From Photobacterium sanguinicancri (GTDB lineage Bacteria; Pseudomonadota; Gammaproteobacteria; Enterobacterales; Vibrionaceae): a DNA stretch of 64,000 bases. The stretch lies in NCBI RefSeq assembly GCF_024346675.1, contig NZ_AP024851.1:496001-560000 (forward strand). Reading direction: 5' to 3'. The notes under the pieces were generated by a model. The model worked only from the letters and a program-made list of their open reading frames with translations, searched no databases and had not been told where the DNA came from. The position numbers were made by a program, and so were the translations under genes. Each line of letters opens with the position of its first letter. Positions within the stretch are counted from its first letter, which is position 1. This document shows, in pieces, positions 18,467 to 27,985 of this stretch.

Positions 18467-18709
18467 AACGCGTGTATCCCGTTGTTTTCGCATGCACTTT
18501 GATTCTTGGTGGCCTGTTTAGGCGAATTGCCATAGACAAGGGAAATACAAGTAAAGCCAATAGCAAATCCATGGGTAAGCGATGGCGACGAGGAACAATA
18601 GAATCAACTTTAGCAGATTTCGATATAGAAACTGTTTGGTAATCAGCAGCATAAAGCCTCTCATTAAAGAGTTATCATTTGCCGCACATCTTGTGATGTT
18701 TGCTTAGAC

Positions 18710-18744
18710 GGCAGTCAATAGATGTTGTGCTATTCACTGCCTTT
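18710..18744 (+). terminator. Orphan terminator-like hairpin
   Basis: The stem GGCAGTCAATAG / CTATTCACTGCC (18710-18721 with 18730-18741) has one C-C mismatch and an 8-nt loop, and is followed by TTT. Its transcript is unknown. Confidence 0.5.
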
Positions 18745-19034
18745 GCTAAGCGATTTGAGGTTGCTTGAGATAAGCGATTTGATTAACAGCAGTACATTCT
18801 GTTGGACAAGCTGACATCAGTACTCCTGAAAAGAAATGGAATCAATTATGAAACTGTACTCTTAAAAAGCAACGAGTCAATGGGTGTAAAGCCTTAGAAG
18901 CCATTTAGCTCTTAAATATCATCACAATTCTGTGTCTATGCACTATATTGTGACCGCAAATTTTACTAAATCACATATCACTGCTTGAATGGACAGCTAT
19001 AAGTATGGTGTTTATCTTCTATGCAACCATACTA

Positions 19035-19727
19035 CTATTTGAGATCTTGACTAATAATCTGATACAAACGACGTGGTCTGCCGCCAGTATTGTAGTTTAG
19101 CACTAGGCGTATTAAGCCTTCAGACTCTAAGAATTCTAAATAGCGCCTAGCTGTAATTCGGCTTACATTCATTAATTTACCTATTTCATCAGCAGAAAAG
19201 TCATGCAATTTTTTTTGAAGTAGAATTGTTTTTAATGATGCTAGTGTTGTCGCGTCTATCCCTTTTGGCGTTTGCCGTGATTGCTTGGTGGGAACCTTAC
19301 GTAAAATTTGGTCGATCTCACCCTGATCAACAGTAGTGGCACGCGCAAATTGTTGTTTGTATTGCTTGTAATCTTCTAGTGCTTGATTCACACGCGACAT
19401 GCGAATGGGTTTGACTAAGTAGTCAATGACACCGAGTTGAACAGCTCTTTCTACTGTCGTAGTTTCACGCTCAGCTGTTGTCATAATAAAGTCGCATTCT
19501 GCATTTTGTTCGCGAAGCTGGCGGATGACGTCGATGCCATTGCCATCTGGCAAACTGATATCCACAAAGATTAAAGTTGGTTTGTATGTATTATATTGTG
19601 ATAAGGCTTCAGAACAGGTTTCGCTGATCGCGACTACCGTAAAGTCGGGGTGCTGATTAATCGTAGATTCGAGTGTGTAGCTTGCACGAACATCATCTTC
19701 AAGAAGCATTACAGTGATTTTAGTCAT
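19035..19727 (-). CDS. Response regulator, CitB/DcuR family (malate/citrate-type)
   Basis: This 230-aa regulator has an N-terminal receiver domain with phospho-acceptor D56 (LIFVDISLPDGNG) and the switch stretch DYLVKPI. A C-terminal helix-turn-helix (FSADEIGKLMNVSRITARRYLEFLE) is followed by a GGRPRRLY wing. This build is that of CitB, DpiA, DcuR and MaeR, which turn on C4-dicarboxylate or citrate genes. It overlaps the kinase gene by 8 nt, so the two are translated together. The pair faces a 2HCT transporter and malic enzyme, as in the maeKR-maePE arrangement of Lactobacillus casei, so these genes are the likely targets. Confidence 0.9.
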   Translation of the reverse strand: MTKITVMLLEDDVRASYTLESTINQHPDFTVVAISETCSEALSQYNTYKPTLIFVDISLPDGNGIDVIRQLREQNAECDFIMTTAERETTTVERAVQLGVIDYLVKPIRMSRVNQALEDYKQYKQQFARATTVDQGEIDQILRKVPTKQSRQTPKGIDATTLASLKTILLQKKLHDFSADEIGKLMNVSRITARRYLEFLESEGLIRLVLNYNTGGRPRRLYQIISQDLK

Positions 19728-21324
19728 AACGAGCCATTTCTTTTTTATCTAAATAAATACTGAATAGTGTTGTATTTTGTTCTGTACGTTCCCAGTCAAT
19801 ACTTCCCTGAAAGTAATCAACAAGTTGTTTGACAAGATACAAGCCAATACCGCTCTGTTCGTCATGAAGCTTAGAGCTCACACCAAATTCTAAAATATGT
19901 TCGCAAATGTCTTCAGGAACACCCGCTCCGCTATCTTGAATTTCAAAAATGACGTGGTTACTGCGATCGCTCAAATATATATGTATTTCTGGTTCTGCGT
20001 TTTCTCTGTTTTGCCAAGAAGCGAGTAGGGCATTATCAATTAAGTTACCTAGCATAGTGACAAGCTTTTCAGAAATGTTCTTTTCATAGCTTGATAAACT
20101 AGTGTCTACGTCAATCGTATATTTCACTCCAATTTCTGAAGCTTTATTGAATTTTGCGAGCAGCAGGCCTGCAACAGCACTGTCTGTAATAGATAAGACA
20201 ATATTACGGATAACTGATTGGTAACGATCGGTTTCTAGTTGAATAAACTCAATGGCTTCATCGTATTTCTCGATTTGCAGCATACCGGAAATAACGTTGA
20301 GCTTATTGGAGTATTCGTGCGTTTTGCTTCTGAGCAATTCTGTGTAATTTTTGAGGTAAGTAACTTCTCGTTCAAGTTCACTTTGATCAAGGTTTGCAAA
20401 GAATACAATGGCATGACCGAGTAATCCTTTTGGGGTTTGGATTGGGTAGACATTCGCTTTGTATTTTAGCTTCCCTATATTGAATTCTCCCTGATGGAAT
20501 ACGCCTTGGTTTGCTAGAACTAAATGGCTTAATGGCGTGGAATAGCGAGATAAAGGGTGGTTCACATAATCATAACGATCGAGGATACCCATAGAAAGCA
20601 TTTTGATCGCGCTGTTATTGATTGTAGCTATATTCATGTTGCTATCTACAGCTATGATGGCATCACGAATACTGTCTAATACCATTTCATGCTCGCGAAA
20701 CTTATTAACAATAAATTCAGGTTCATAATCTAGAAACGTACGCTTCATTTTGAAGACAAAGGCAATAATAGTGCCTATCCCCAGCAAGTAAACAATACCG
20801 AGAAGCGTACCTATATGGCCATATTGTTGTAATAAAAGAACAGACGTTTTTTCGGATAAATAGCCGATACAAATTGCACCTATTACTTTTTCATTTAAGA
20901 ATATAGGTGAAAAGTTTCGGATTGCTTTACCAAGAGAACCAGATGCAACGCTGCTATATTCTTTGCCTTGCTCTAATGCTTTATAAATATCCTCACCAAT
21001 AAAGTGTTTTCCGACTCTATTAGGATCTGGGTGGCTTAATCGCATTGCATTTTTATCGACGACGACGATAAAGGAGGCGTCTGTACGTGTTCTTATGTCT
21101 TCAATATAGTTTTGTAGGCTGTACGTTTTGTTTTTATTTTTTGCATGAACAGCTTGGATGACAGTGGGGTCATGAGCAATGACGCGTGCAAGTTCTAATC
21201 CTCTTGCTTCAATGCCTTCTTGATGTGAATTTTGCAATAAGAAAAAGATTGCAGTTGTTACAACAATCACAATAGAAGAAGTGGCTGCAACTGTAGTTAA
21301 GGCCAGATAGCTCTTTAGTTTCAT
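19720..21324 (-). CDS. Sensor histidine kinase, CitA/DcuS family
   Basis: This 534-aa membrane kinase has a first transmembrane helix at about 9-31 and a periplasmic PAS-like sensor domain at about 35-165. The family signature DKNAMRLSHPDPNRVGKHF is typical of citrate- or dicarboxylate-binding kinases. A second transmembrane helix follows at about 172-190, then a cytoplasmic PAS domain (about 215-315), the SpoB-like phospho-acceptor segment with THEYSNKLN, and an HATPase domain (NLIDNALLAS, DSGAGVPED, GIGLYLVKQLV). It should sense malate, citrate or fumarate outside the inner membrane. Which ligand it binds cannot be decided by eye. Confidence 0.9.
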   Translation of the reverse strand: MKLKSYLALTTVAATSSIVIVVTTAIFFLLQNSHQEGIEARGLELARVIAHDPTVIQAVHAKNKNKTYSLQNYIEDIRTRTDASFIVVVDKNAMRLSHPDPNRVGKHFIGEDIYKALEQGKEYSSVASGSLGKAIRNFSPIFLNEKVIGAICIGYLSEKTSVLLLQQYGHIGTLLGIVYLLGIGTIIAFVFKMKRTFLDYEPEFIVNKFREHEMVLDSIRDAIIAVDSNMNIATINNSAIKMLSMGILDRYDYVNHPLSRYSTPLSHLVLANQGVFHQGEFNIGKLKYKANVYPIQTPKGLLGHAIVFFANLDQSELEREVTYLKNYTELLRSKTHEYSNKLNVISGMLQIEKYDEAIEFIQLETDRYQSVIRNIVLSITDSAVAGLLLAKFNKASEIGVKYTIDVDTSLSSYEKNISEKLVTMLGNLIDNALLASWQNRENAEPEIHIYLSDRSNHVIFEIQDSGAGVPEDICEHILEFGVSSKLHDEQSGIGLYLVKQLVDYFQGSIDWERTEQNTTLFSIYLDKKEMARYD

Positions 21325-21573
21325 AATAGGCCTTTAGCGTGAACACCTTGGTTAAGGGCAGTATAACGGGCTTTTTATCGTTATTAATATGTGCTACATC
21401 AGAAATTATGATGATCAAGCCCCGTCATATTACTAAACATTCCTATCACATTCCCGCTTACAAAAGTTACAAAAGATAAAGATAGTTACATTAATGATGC
21501 TCTCAATATTTCAACTTGTAAGTGTTGTTAGACTGCAAGCGAATAATAATAACCCTACAAATAAAGGTGAAAT
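21325..21573. promoter_or_regulatory. Divergent promoter region with direct repeats
   Basis: The 249-bp gap between the kinase and transporter genes holds a tandem repeat TTACAAAAG-TTACAAAAG (21458-21475). A related TTACATTAA follows at 21486-21494, 19 nt downstream of the second copy. These are candidate sites for the CitB-type regulator. A weak FNR-like sequence (ATTATGATGATCAA, 21405-21418) has a perfect right half and a degenerate left half. Both are inferences. Confidence 0.45.
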
Positions 21574-22857
21574 ATGTTTACTAATGACGTGATAGATATT
21601 AAAGATAAACGTATGATTAATATAATCTTTGCTTTATCTGCTGCAGTTATCCTTTTTTCAACAATTCAAAATAAAATGCCAACGGGAATCATTGGTGCAA
21701 TTGGTGTCATGGCTGTTGTTGGCTATATATTAAATGTGATAGGCGACAAAACACCGATCGTAAATCAGTTCTTTGGTGGTGGTGCTATTGTTATCATTTT
21801 TGGGTCTTCATACATTTTCCACAGTGGCATTATTCCTCATGAAATAGCGGGTTCGATCACCACGTTTGTAAAGGGTGGGGGCTTTCTTTCTTTTTTCATC
21901 GCCAGCTTGGTAACTGGGTCGATTTTGGGTATGGACACAAACGTACTTAAAAAAGCGGCTTTGAAATATATTCCCGTTATATTTGGCGGTGTTGCATGTG
22001 CATTTTTGTTTGTCGGTATTGTTGGTAGCTTCTTGGGTGAGGGGTTCTTTAATTCGGTTATGCTGATCGCCTTGCCTATTATGGGAGGCGGCATGGGAGC
22101 TGGTGCCGTACCACTTGTCGAAATCATGTCAGGTAACTCCAGTATGTCAGCGGAAATGTTGATGTCGAAAATGGTACCTGCGTTAGCTATTGGTAATGCC
22201 ATCGCTATTGTCATGGCAGGTTTGCTGGACAAACTTGGCAAGTTTTATCCTTCTTTAACGGGTAACGGTAAGTTAATGCGTGATAAAGATGCGCAGCCTG
22301 ATGAACAAACTACAGAGCAAGCTACATCAATTAATGTGTTAGGTATTGGTGCATTACTTGCTATCACTATGTATTTCGTTGGTGCCATTCTGAGTAGCGT
22401 TATTAGTATGCACACTTATGCATTGATGATTATCTTTGTTGCACTTGTAAAAGTAACGGGCTTTATGCCTCGTGAATTAGAAAATGCCGCTCACGCTTGG
22501 TATAAGTTTGTCGTTGATAACTTAACACCAGCGTTATTGGTGGGTATTGGTGTTGCTTATACCGATTTAAACCAAATTATCGCATCTTTGAGTTTGGTGT
22601 ATTTCTTAATGGTATTTGCGACAGTACTTGGTGCCATTGTAGGTACAGCTATTATTGGTCGATTAATGGGTTTCCATCCAATCGAAGCTTCAATTACCGC
22701 TGGGTTATGTATGGCGAATATGGGCGGTACGGGTGATGTTGCCGTACTTGCAGCCAGTAAACGTATGGAGCTAATGCCTTTTGCTCAAATTTCATCTCGA
22801 ATTGGTGGGGCATTTATGTTGATTCTCGCCACTCTTATTCTTGAAATGTTGAAGTAG
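21574..22857 (+). CDS. 2-hydroxycarboxylate (malate/citrate) transporter, 2HCT family
   Basis: This 427-aa inner-membrane carrier has two homologous halves. Each half has the re-entrant loop motif of the family: GGGMGAGAVP near residue 170 and ANMGGTGDVAVL near 390. 2HCT proteins (CitS, MaeN, CimH, MaeP, MleP) move malate or citrate with Na+ or H+, or in exchange for lactate. It is followed by malic enzyme 9 nt later and faces a CitAB-like two-component system, so malate is the most likely substrate. Sodium coupling would fit the NQR genes downstream, but is not proven by sequence. Confidence 0.9.
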   Translation: MFTNDVIDIKDKRMINIIFALSAAVILFSTIQNKMPTGIIGAIGVMAVVGYILNVIGDKTPIVNQFFGGGAIVIIFGSSYIFHSGIIPHEIAGSITTFVKGGGFLSFFIASLVTGSILGMDTNVLKKAALKYIPVIFGGVACAFLFVGIVGSFLGEGFFNSVMLIALPIMGGGMGAGAVPLVEIMSGNSSMSAEMLMSKMVPALAIGNAIAIVMAGLLDKLGKFYPSLTGNGKLMRDKDAQPDEQTTEQATSINVLGIGALLAITMYFVGAILSSVISMHTYALMIIFVALVKVTGFMPRELENAAHAWYKFVVDNLTPALLVGIGVAYTDLNQIIASLSLVYFLMVFATVLGAIVGTAIIGRLMGFHPIEASITAGLCMANMGGTGDVAVLAASKRMELMPFAQISSRIGGAFMLILATLILEMLK

Positions 22858-22866
22858 GATAAGACC

Positions 22867-24453
22867 ATGTCATATATACAACCACACTTAAGTGAAAATA
22901 AAGTCTCTACTAATTATGCTACGCAACATGTGTCACTGGGTAATATTACTAATCAGACGACACAAATTCGTTTTTCAATTGATGTTGCAGGTAATGATTT
23001 ATCAAAATATCTGATGTTAAGGCATGTTCAAGACCAAAATGAGCGTCTGTTTTACCATTATATTCGTAATAATATAAAAGACAGCTTACCGTATATTTAT
23101 ACACCTTCTGTTGGTGATGCATGTGAAAAATACAGTTATCTAAATTTCGCTCCACGCGGGTTGTATTTTTCTTATCGTGGTGATGAAGATGTGAAAGCAA
23201 CGATTGCTAGTATTTCTAATGATATTGATGTGATTGTAGTCACCGACGGGTCCCGAGTGTTGGGGTTGGGCGACCTAGGCATAGGTGGTATGGGGATCTC
23301 GATTGGTAAACTTTCGCTATATACCGCGGTAGGAGGTATTCCTCCAGAACGTACATTACCTGTGTGTATTGATGTGGGCACCAATAATGCCCGCCTCAAG
23401 CAAGATCCCCAGTATTTAGGCGATAAGGAGGATCGCCTTGATGATGAGACTTTCTATAACTATCTTGATGAAATTATGCAGGCTCTTGTCGTTAAGTGGC
23501 CAAAAGCAATTATTCAGTTTGAAGACTTTAGCAATAACCATGCTTACCCCTTGTTAGAAAAATACCGCAATCAATACCGTTGTTTTAATGATGATATTCA
23601 AGGTACAGCTACCGTGAGTGCTGCAACGATTAAGCGGGCGTTACTCAAAGCTGGAAAGGAGCCATCGACATCGCGAGTTTTTGTGGTTGGAGGAGGCTCT
23701 GCAGGTTGTGGCATTGCCCAGTTAATTAAAGATAGTTTTCAGTTTGATAGCAGCCATGGTGTTTGCATTGTCGATCAAGAAGGCCTGTTATTTGATGATT
23801 CTAATGAACTTTCAATTATGCAGAAAAGCCTTGCCCGTCCTTTTTATGAGCGACCATCCGGTAAGTCGACATTGAGTTTGATTGAGGCGATTGAATATTA
23901 CCAACCAGATGTGCTGATTGGTGTTACTGGTGTCGCTGGCTTGTTTACTGAAGAAATCATTAAAGCCTTGGCGAAGCACACCCAAACCCCAATCATAATG
24001 CCATTGTCTAATCCTATTAGCGCTTGTGAAGTAACGCCACAACAAGTTTATGACTGGATTGGCAATGATGTCATTGTCACTACAGGTAGCCCTTTTGCGC
24101 CCGTCCAGTATGACAATCAGAGTTACACCATTTCTCAGTGCAACAATGTGTATGTTTTTCCTGGTATTGGTCTGGGAGCCAAAGTGGCCAGTGCTAAGTC
24201 AGTTTCAAATGGCATGTTATTAAAAGCTGTTGATGCATTAGCAACATTTGAATGTACACGTTGTTCCGACAATGAAGTGTTACCGGCAATTGAGTCCACG
24301 CTAGATGTATCAAAGTCGATTGCGATTGCTGTTGCAAAACAGGCGATGAAAGAAGGCTTATCAGATGTAATGAGGTTGTCTGATGATGCTGATATTACCG
24401 CAATGATTGAACATGCTTTCTGGAATCCTGAGGTTGATAAGGCAAGCCGATAA
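22867..24453 (+). CDS. NAD-type malic enzyme
   Basis: This 528-aa enzyme decarboxylates malate to pyruvate with reduction of NAD(P). Motifs include SLPYIYTPSVGDAC with the catalytic-region tyrosine, the long RVLGLGDLGIGGMGIS segment, the metal-site region QFEDFSNNHAYPLL, RCFNDDIQGTA and the dinucleotide motif GGGSAGCGIA. The large (>500 aa) MaeA/ScfA-like form, rather than the MaeB or short Gram-positive form, suggests NAD as cofactor. Its codons are less optimised than those of the frd genes that follow. It forms a two-gene unit with the 2HCT carrier. Confidence 0.92.
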   Translation: MSYIQPHLSENKVSTNYATQHVSLGNITNQTTQIRFSIDVAGNDLSKYLMLRHVQDQNERLFYHYIRNNIKDSLPYIYTPSVGDACEKYSYLNFAPRGLYFSYRGDEDVKATIASISNDIDVIVVTDGSRVLGLGDLGIGGMGISIGKLSLYTAVGGIPPERTLPVCIDVGTNNARLKQDPQYLGDKEDRLDDETFYNYLDEIMQALVVKWPKAIIQFEDFSNNHAYPLLEKYRNQYRCFNDDIQGTATVSAATIKRALLKAGKEPSTSRVFVVGGGSAGCGIAQLIKDSFQFDSSHGVCIVDQEGLLFDDSNELSIMQKSLARPFYERPSGKSTLSLIEAIEYYQPDVLIGVTGVAGLFTEEIIKALAKHTQTPIIMPLSNPISACEVTPQQVYDWIGNDVIVTTGSPFAPVQYDNQSYTISQCNNVYVFPGIGLGAKVASAKSVSNGMLLKAVDALATFECTRCSDNEVLPAIESTLDVSKSIAIAVAKQAMKEGLSDVMRLSDDADITAMIEHAFWNPEVDKASR

Positions 24454-24504
24454 CAGGGGGTTATTTAAGCCGGAACTCAATACACATTTAAGCAGAAGCT
24501 GTAA

Positions 24505-24530
24505 AGCCGGTTGGAATAATGCCGGCTCAT
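24505..24530 (+). terminator. Weak hairpin between malic enzyme and frdA
   Basis: A 6-bp G/C-rich stem (AGCCGG/CCGGCT, 24505-24510 with 24522-24527), plus one G-T pair, is followed by a poor T tract. It may partly separate the mae and frd transcripts. Confidence 0.4.
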
Positions 24531-24592
24531 ACTTTCACAACAAAAATTCAAGCACTTTTTATTTATACCTTATTGCTTATCGGAGGATAGCT

Positions 24593-26407
24593 GTGAAAAT
24601 TATTACTACAGATATTGCTGTAATCGGTGCAGGTGGCGCAGGCCTACGTGCTGCCATCGCTGCTGCAGAAGCAAACCCAGACTTAGAGATCTCGCTGATT
24701 TCTAAAGTTTACCCAATGCGCTCACACACAGTAGCTGCAGAAGGTGGCTCCGCTGCCGTCATCAAGGATGAGGATAGCTTAGACAATCACTTCAACGATA
24801 CCGTTGGTGGTGGCGACTGGCTATGTGAACAGGACGTTGTTGAATATTTCGTAGAAAACGCGACTCGCGAGATGACCCAACTAGAACAATGGGGTTGTCC
24901 TTGGAGCCGTAAAGAAAACGGTGACGTGAATGTTCGTCGTTTTGGTGGCATGAAAGTTGAGCGTACATGGTTCGCAGCCGACAAAACTGGCTTCCACATG
25001 CTACACACGCTATTCCAAACTTCTATCAAGTACACGCAAATCAACCGCTTTGATGAATACTTTGTGGTTGACCTTCTAGTAGAAGATGGCGAAGTACAAG
25101 GTCTAGTTGCTATTCACATGGCTGAAGGCGAACTGATCTGTATTAAAGCGAAATCTGTTGTACTTGCAACAGGTGGTGCTGGCCGCGTTTACAACTGTAA
25201 TACCAATGGCGGTATCGTAACAGGTGATGGTATGGCTATGGCGTTCCGCCACGGTGTACCACTACGTGATATGGAATTCGTTCAGTACCACCCAACGGGC
25301 CTTCCAGGTACCGGTATCCTGATGACCGAAGGTTGTCGTGGTGAAGGCGGTATCATGCTGAACAAAAATGGCTACCGTTACCTGCAAGACTACGGCATGG
25401 GCCCTGAGACACCAATCGGCCAGCCAAAAAACAAATACATGGAACTGGGTCCACGTGACAAAGTTTCTCAAGCGTTCTGGCACGAGCTACAAAAAGGCAA
25501 CACCATCAAACACCCACTGGGCGATGTTGTTCACCTTGACTTGCGCCACCTAGGTAAAGAATACCTACACGAGCGTCTACCATTCATCTGTGAGCTTTCA
25601 AAAGCCTACGTAAACGTTGACCCTGCGGAAGAGCCAATTCCAATTCGTCCAACCGTTCACTACACCATGGGTGGTATCGAAACAGACAAGAACAATGAAA
25701 CACGCATCAAAGGCCTATACGCTGTTGGTGAATGTTCATCTGTTGGTCTTCACGGTGCAAACCGTCTTGGTTCAAACTCACTAGCAGAGCTTGTTGTATT
25801 CGGTCGCCTAGCGGGCGAAGGTGCAGCAAAACGCGCAGCTGAGTTTACAGGCTGGAACGACGATGCTATCGCTCAACAAGTAGCGGCTGTTCAAGCTCGT
25901 ATCGATACACTTCTTTCTCAAGAAGGTGACGAGAACTGGGCTGATATCCGTACTGAAATGGGTCACTCCATGGAAGCGGGTTGTGGTATCTACCGCCAAG
26001 AAGATCTAATGCAAGCGACTGTCGACAAACTTGCCGAGCTTCGTGAGCGTTACAAGAAAATCAGCATTAAAGACAAAGGCAAAGTATTCAACACTGATTT
26101 GCTATACGCAATAGAAGTGGGTTACGGCCTTGAAGTTGCAGAAACAATGGCTCACTCAGCGATTCTTCGCCGCGAGTCACGTGGTGCACACCAACGTCTA
26201 GATGACAACTGCACAGAACGTGATGACGTGAACTTCCTGAAACACTCGCTAGCATTCTACAACGGTGATAAAGCACCTCGTATTGAATACAGCGACGTGA
26301 AAATCACTAAGTCTCAGCCAAAAGCACGTCTATACGGTGCAGCGGCAGAAGAAGCAGCGGCGGCGGAAGCAGCAGCTGAAGCGAAGAAAGCAGAGGAGCA
26401 GGCATAA
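24593..26407 (+). CDS. frdA: Fumarate reductase flavoprotein subunit
   Basis: This 604-aa subunit reduces fumarate to succinate at a covalently bound FAD. The FAD-linking histidine falls at residue 45 ([14 protein letters not shown]), as in E. coli, when translation begins at the GTG at 24593. The dinucleotide motif is [13 protein letters not shown]; the active-site region [11 protein letters not shown] and the Arg-rich [12 protein letters not shown] are kept. A longer frame runs back to 24407, but it overlaps the malic enzyme gene. GGAGGA at 24582-24587 decides for the GTG. Codon use is strongly optimised, which implies high expression. It is the first gene of frdABCD. Confidence 0.96.
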   Translation: MKIITTDIAVIGAGGAGLRAAIAAAEANPDLEISLISKVYPMRSHTVAAEGGSAAVIKDEDSLDNHFNDTVGGGDWLCEQDVVEYFVENATREMTQLEQWGCPWSRKENGDVNVRRFGGMKVERTWFAADKTGFHMLHTLFQTSIKYTQINRFDEYFVVDLLVEDGEVQGLVAIHMAEGELICIKAKSVVLATGGAGRVYNCNTNGGIVTGDGMAMAFRHGVPLRDMEFVQYHPTGLPGTGILMTEGCRGEGGIMLNKNGYRYLQDYGMGPETPIGQPKNKYMELGPRDKVSQAFWHELQKGNTIKHPLGDVVHLDLRHLGKEYLHERLPFICELSKAYVNVDPAEEPIPIRPTVHYTMGGIETDKNNETRIKGLYAVGECSSVGLHGANRLGSNSLAELVVFGRLAGEGAAKRAAEFTGWNDDAIAQQVAAVQARIDTLLSQEGDENWADIRTEMGHSMEAGCGIYRQEDLMQATVDKLAELRERYKKISIKDKGKVFNTDLLYAIEVGYGLEVAETMAHSAILRRESRGAHQRLDDNCTERDDVNFLKHSLAFYNGDKAPRIEYSDVKITKSQPKARLYGAAAEEAAAAEAAAEAKKAEEQA

Positions 26408-27147
26408 TGTCAGGCAATCGTATCCAAAAAGTTGAAATCCTGCGTTATGACCCAGCAAAAGACGCAGAACCGTACTTCGAAATGTTTGAAGTACCGTTTA
26501 ACGAAACTATGTCTGTGCTTGATGCACTGGGTTACATCAAAGATAACCTAGACAAAGATCTCGCTTACCGTTGGTCTTGCCGTATGGCGATCTGTGGTTC
26601 TTGCGGCATGATGGTTAACAAGGTACCAAAACTGGCTTGTAAAACTTTCTTGCGTGATTACCCGAATGGTCTAAAAATCGAAGCACTGTCTAACTTTGCT
26701 ATCGAGAAAGACTTAATTGTTGATATGACGCCGTTCATCGAACGTCTAGAAGCAATCAAGCCTTACATCATTGGTAACGATCGTACACCAGAAGATGGCC
26801 CGAACAACCAAACACCAGAGCAAATGGCAAAATACAAGCAATTTGCTGGCTGTATCAACTGTGGTCTTTGCTACGCAGCATGTCCTCAGTTTGGTTTGAA
26901 CCCAGAGTTCATTGGTCCTGCGGCGCTAACACTGGCACACCGTTACAACCTAGATAGCCGTGACAACGGCGCGGATGAGCGTATGAAGCTTATCAACGGC
27001 GAAAATGGCGCTTGGGGTTGTACGTTTGTGGGTTACTGTTCTGAAGTTTGTCCGAAGAGCGTTGATCCAGCGGCAGCAGTTAACCAAGGCAAAGTAGAAT
27101 CTTCTAAAGATTTCGTTATTGCCATGATTAAGCCTCAGGAGGCATAA
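26407..27147 (+). CDS. frdB: Fumarate reductase iron-sulfur subunit
   Basis: This 246-aa subunit carries electrons from the membrane quinol to FrdA. It has the [2Fe-2S] cysteines in [10 protein letters not shown] and LACKTF, and two ferredoxin-like groups ([13 protein letters not shown] and [13 protein letters not shown]) for the [4Fe-4S] and [3Fe-4S] clusters. Its ATG overlaps the frdA stop codon by one base, a sign of coupled translation in the FrdABCD complex. Confidence 0.96.
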   Translation: MSGNRIQKVEILRYDPAKDAEPYFEMFEVPFNETMSVLDALGYIKDNLDKDLAYRWSCRMAICGSCGMMVNKVPKLACKTFLRDYPNGLKIEALSNFAIEKDLIVDMTPFIERLEAIKPYIIGNDRTPEDGPNNQTPEQMAKYKQFAGCINCGLCYAACPQFGLNPEFIGPAALTLAHRYNLDSRDNGADERMKLINGENGAWGCTFVGYCSEVCPKSVDPAAAVNQGKVESSKDFVIAMIKPQEA

Positions 27148-27149
27148 GG

Positions 27150-27533
27150 ATGAGCAACCGTAAACCTTACGTTCGTGAAATGACACGTACATGGTGGAAA
27201 GATCACCCTTTCTACCGCTTCTACATGGTTCGTGAAGCAACAATTTTACCTTTAATTTTCTTCACTATCTGCCTGACTTTCGGTCTAGGTAGCCTAGTGA
27301 AAGGCCCTGAAGCATGGGCGACTTGGTTAAGCTTTATGGCGAATCCAGTTGTTGTTGTGTTGAACATTCTTGCTCTAGCGGGCAGCCTGTTCCACGCACA
27401 AACATTCTTCAGCATGATGCCTCAAGTAATGCCGATTAAGATCAAAGGCAAAGCACTTGATAAGAAAATTGTTGTGCTAGCACAGTGGGCCGCTGTTGCA
27501 GCTATCTCACTATTCGTTCTAGTACTAGTTTAA
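27150..27533 (+). CDS. frdC: Fumarate reductase membrane anchor subunit C
   Basis: This 127-aa membrane protein has three transmembrane segments and the FrdC start pattern [12 protein letters not shown] and a conserved Glu in [10 protein letters not shown]. With FrdD it anchors the catalytic subunits to the inner membrane and forms the menaquinol site. It starts two bases after frdB. Confidence 0.94.
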   Translation: MSNRKPYVREMTRTWWKDHPFYRFYMVREATILPLIFFTICLTFGLGSLVKGPEAWATWLSFMANPVVVVLNILALAGSLFHAQTFFSMMPQVMPIKIKGKALDKKIVVLAQWAAVAAISLFVLVLV

Positions 27534-27543
27534 GGAGAACCAC

Positions 27544-27909
27544 GTGGTCAATCTAAATCCTAAACGTTCTGACGAGCCAGTATGGTGGGGTCTGTTCGGT
27601 GCTGGTGGTACTTGGTTCGCAATGCTAACACCAGTAACAGTACTTGTGCTTGGTATCATGGTACCGCTGGGCATGATCGATGCTGAAGCAATGAGCTACG
27701 AGCGTGTAACAGGCTTTGTAACGAGCATCATTGGTGCGCTATTCACTATCGCGACATTAGCACTACCAATGTGGCATGCAATGCACCGTTTACACCACGG
27801 TATGCATGACCTTAAATTCCACACAGGCGTTGCTGGTAAAATTGCGTGTTACGCAACAGCATTCCTAGTGTCGGCGCTGGCTGTTATTTTCATTATTCTC
27901 ATTATTTAG
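27544..27909 (+). CDS. frdD: Fumarate reductase membrane anchor subunit D
   Basis: This 121-aa membrane protein has three transmembrane helices. The start [18 protein letters not shown] and the motif [14 protein letters not shown] match FrdD closely. It begins with a GTG preceded by AAGGAG (27533-27538). It closes the frdABCD operon ahead of a terminator. Confidence 0.94.
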   Translation: MVNLNPKRSDEPVWWGLFGAGGTWFAMLTPVTVLVLGIMVPLGMIDAEAMSYERVTGFVTSIIGALFTIATLALPMWHAMHRLHHGMHDLKFHTGVAGKIACYATAFLVSALAVIFIILII

Positions 27910-27919
27910 GTAAATCGTT

Positions 27920-27952
27920 TGGCTATCCGCCCTGGGTAGCCATGTCGTTATT
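27920..27952 (+). terminator. Terminator after frdABCD
   Basis: A 9-bp stem with one G-U pair (27920-27928 with 27934-27942) has a 5-nt loop and is followed by TGTCGTTATT. It separates frd from the dcuB gene. Confidence 0.65.
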
Positions 27953-27985
27953 CAACGAATAAGTGTTTCAATATAAGGGTTAAAA

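Larger units (their letters stand above)
18324..19034. other. 711-bp intergenic region with unexplained hairpins
   Basis: No protein gene is supported here. It holds at least two terminator-like hairpins (18439-18464 and 18710-18743) on the plus strand, although no plus-strand gene lies upstream. A third imperfect structure (AAAAGATCC...GGATCTTTT, near 18338-18394) lies just before the cryptochrome gene. Small RNAs or remnants of lost genes are possible. Confidence 0.5.

Noticed and set aside
18360..18572. Small minus-strand frame beside the cryptochrome gene, considered as a DUF2256 partner
   Set aside because: The expected paired cysteines and the WRKKW segment are absent in all frames. 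Part of the sequence is a terminator-like hairpin.
21405..21418. FNR site before the malate carrier
   Set aside because: One half is perfect but the other is too degenerate to call. It is noted only as a possibility in the promoter entry.
24407..24592. Extended N-terminus for FrdA
   Set aside because: The frame is open to 24407 but overlaps the malic enzyme gene. The family start, the FAD histidine at position 45 and a GGAGGA site all point to the GTG at 24593.
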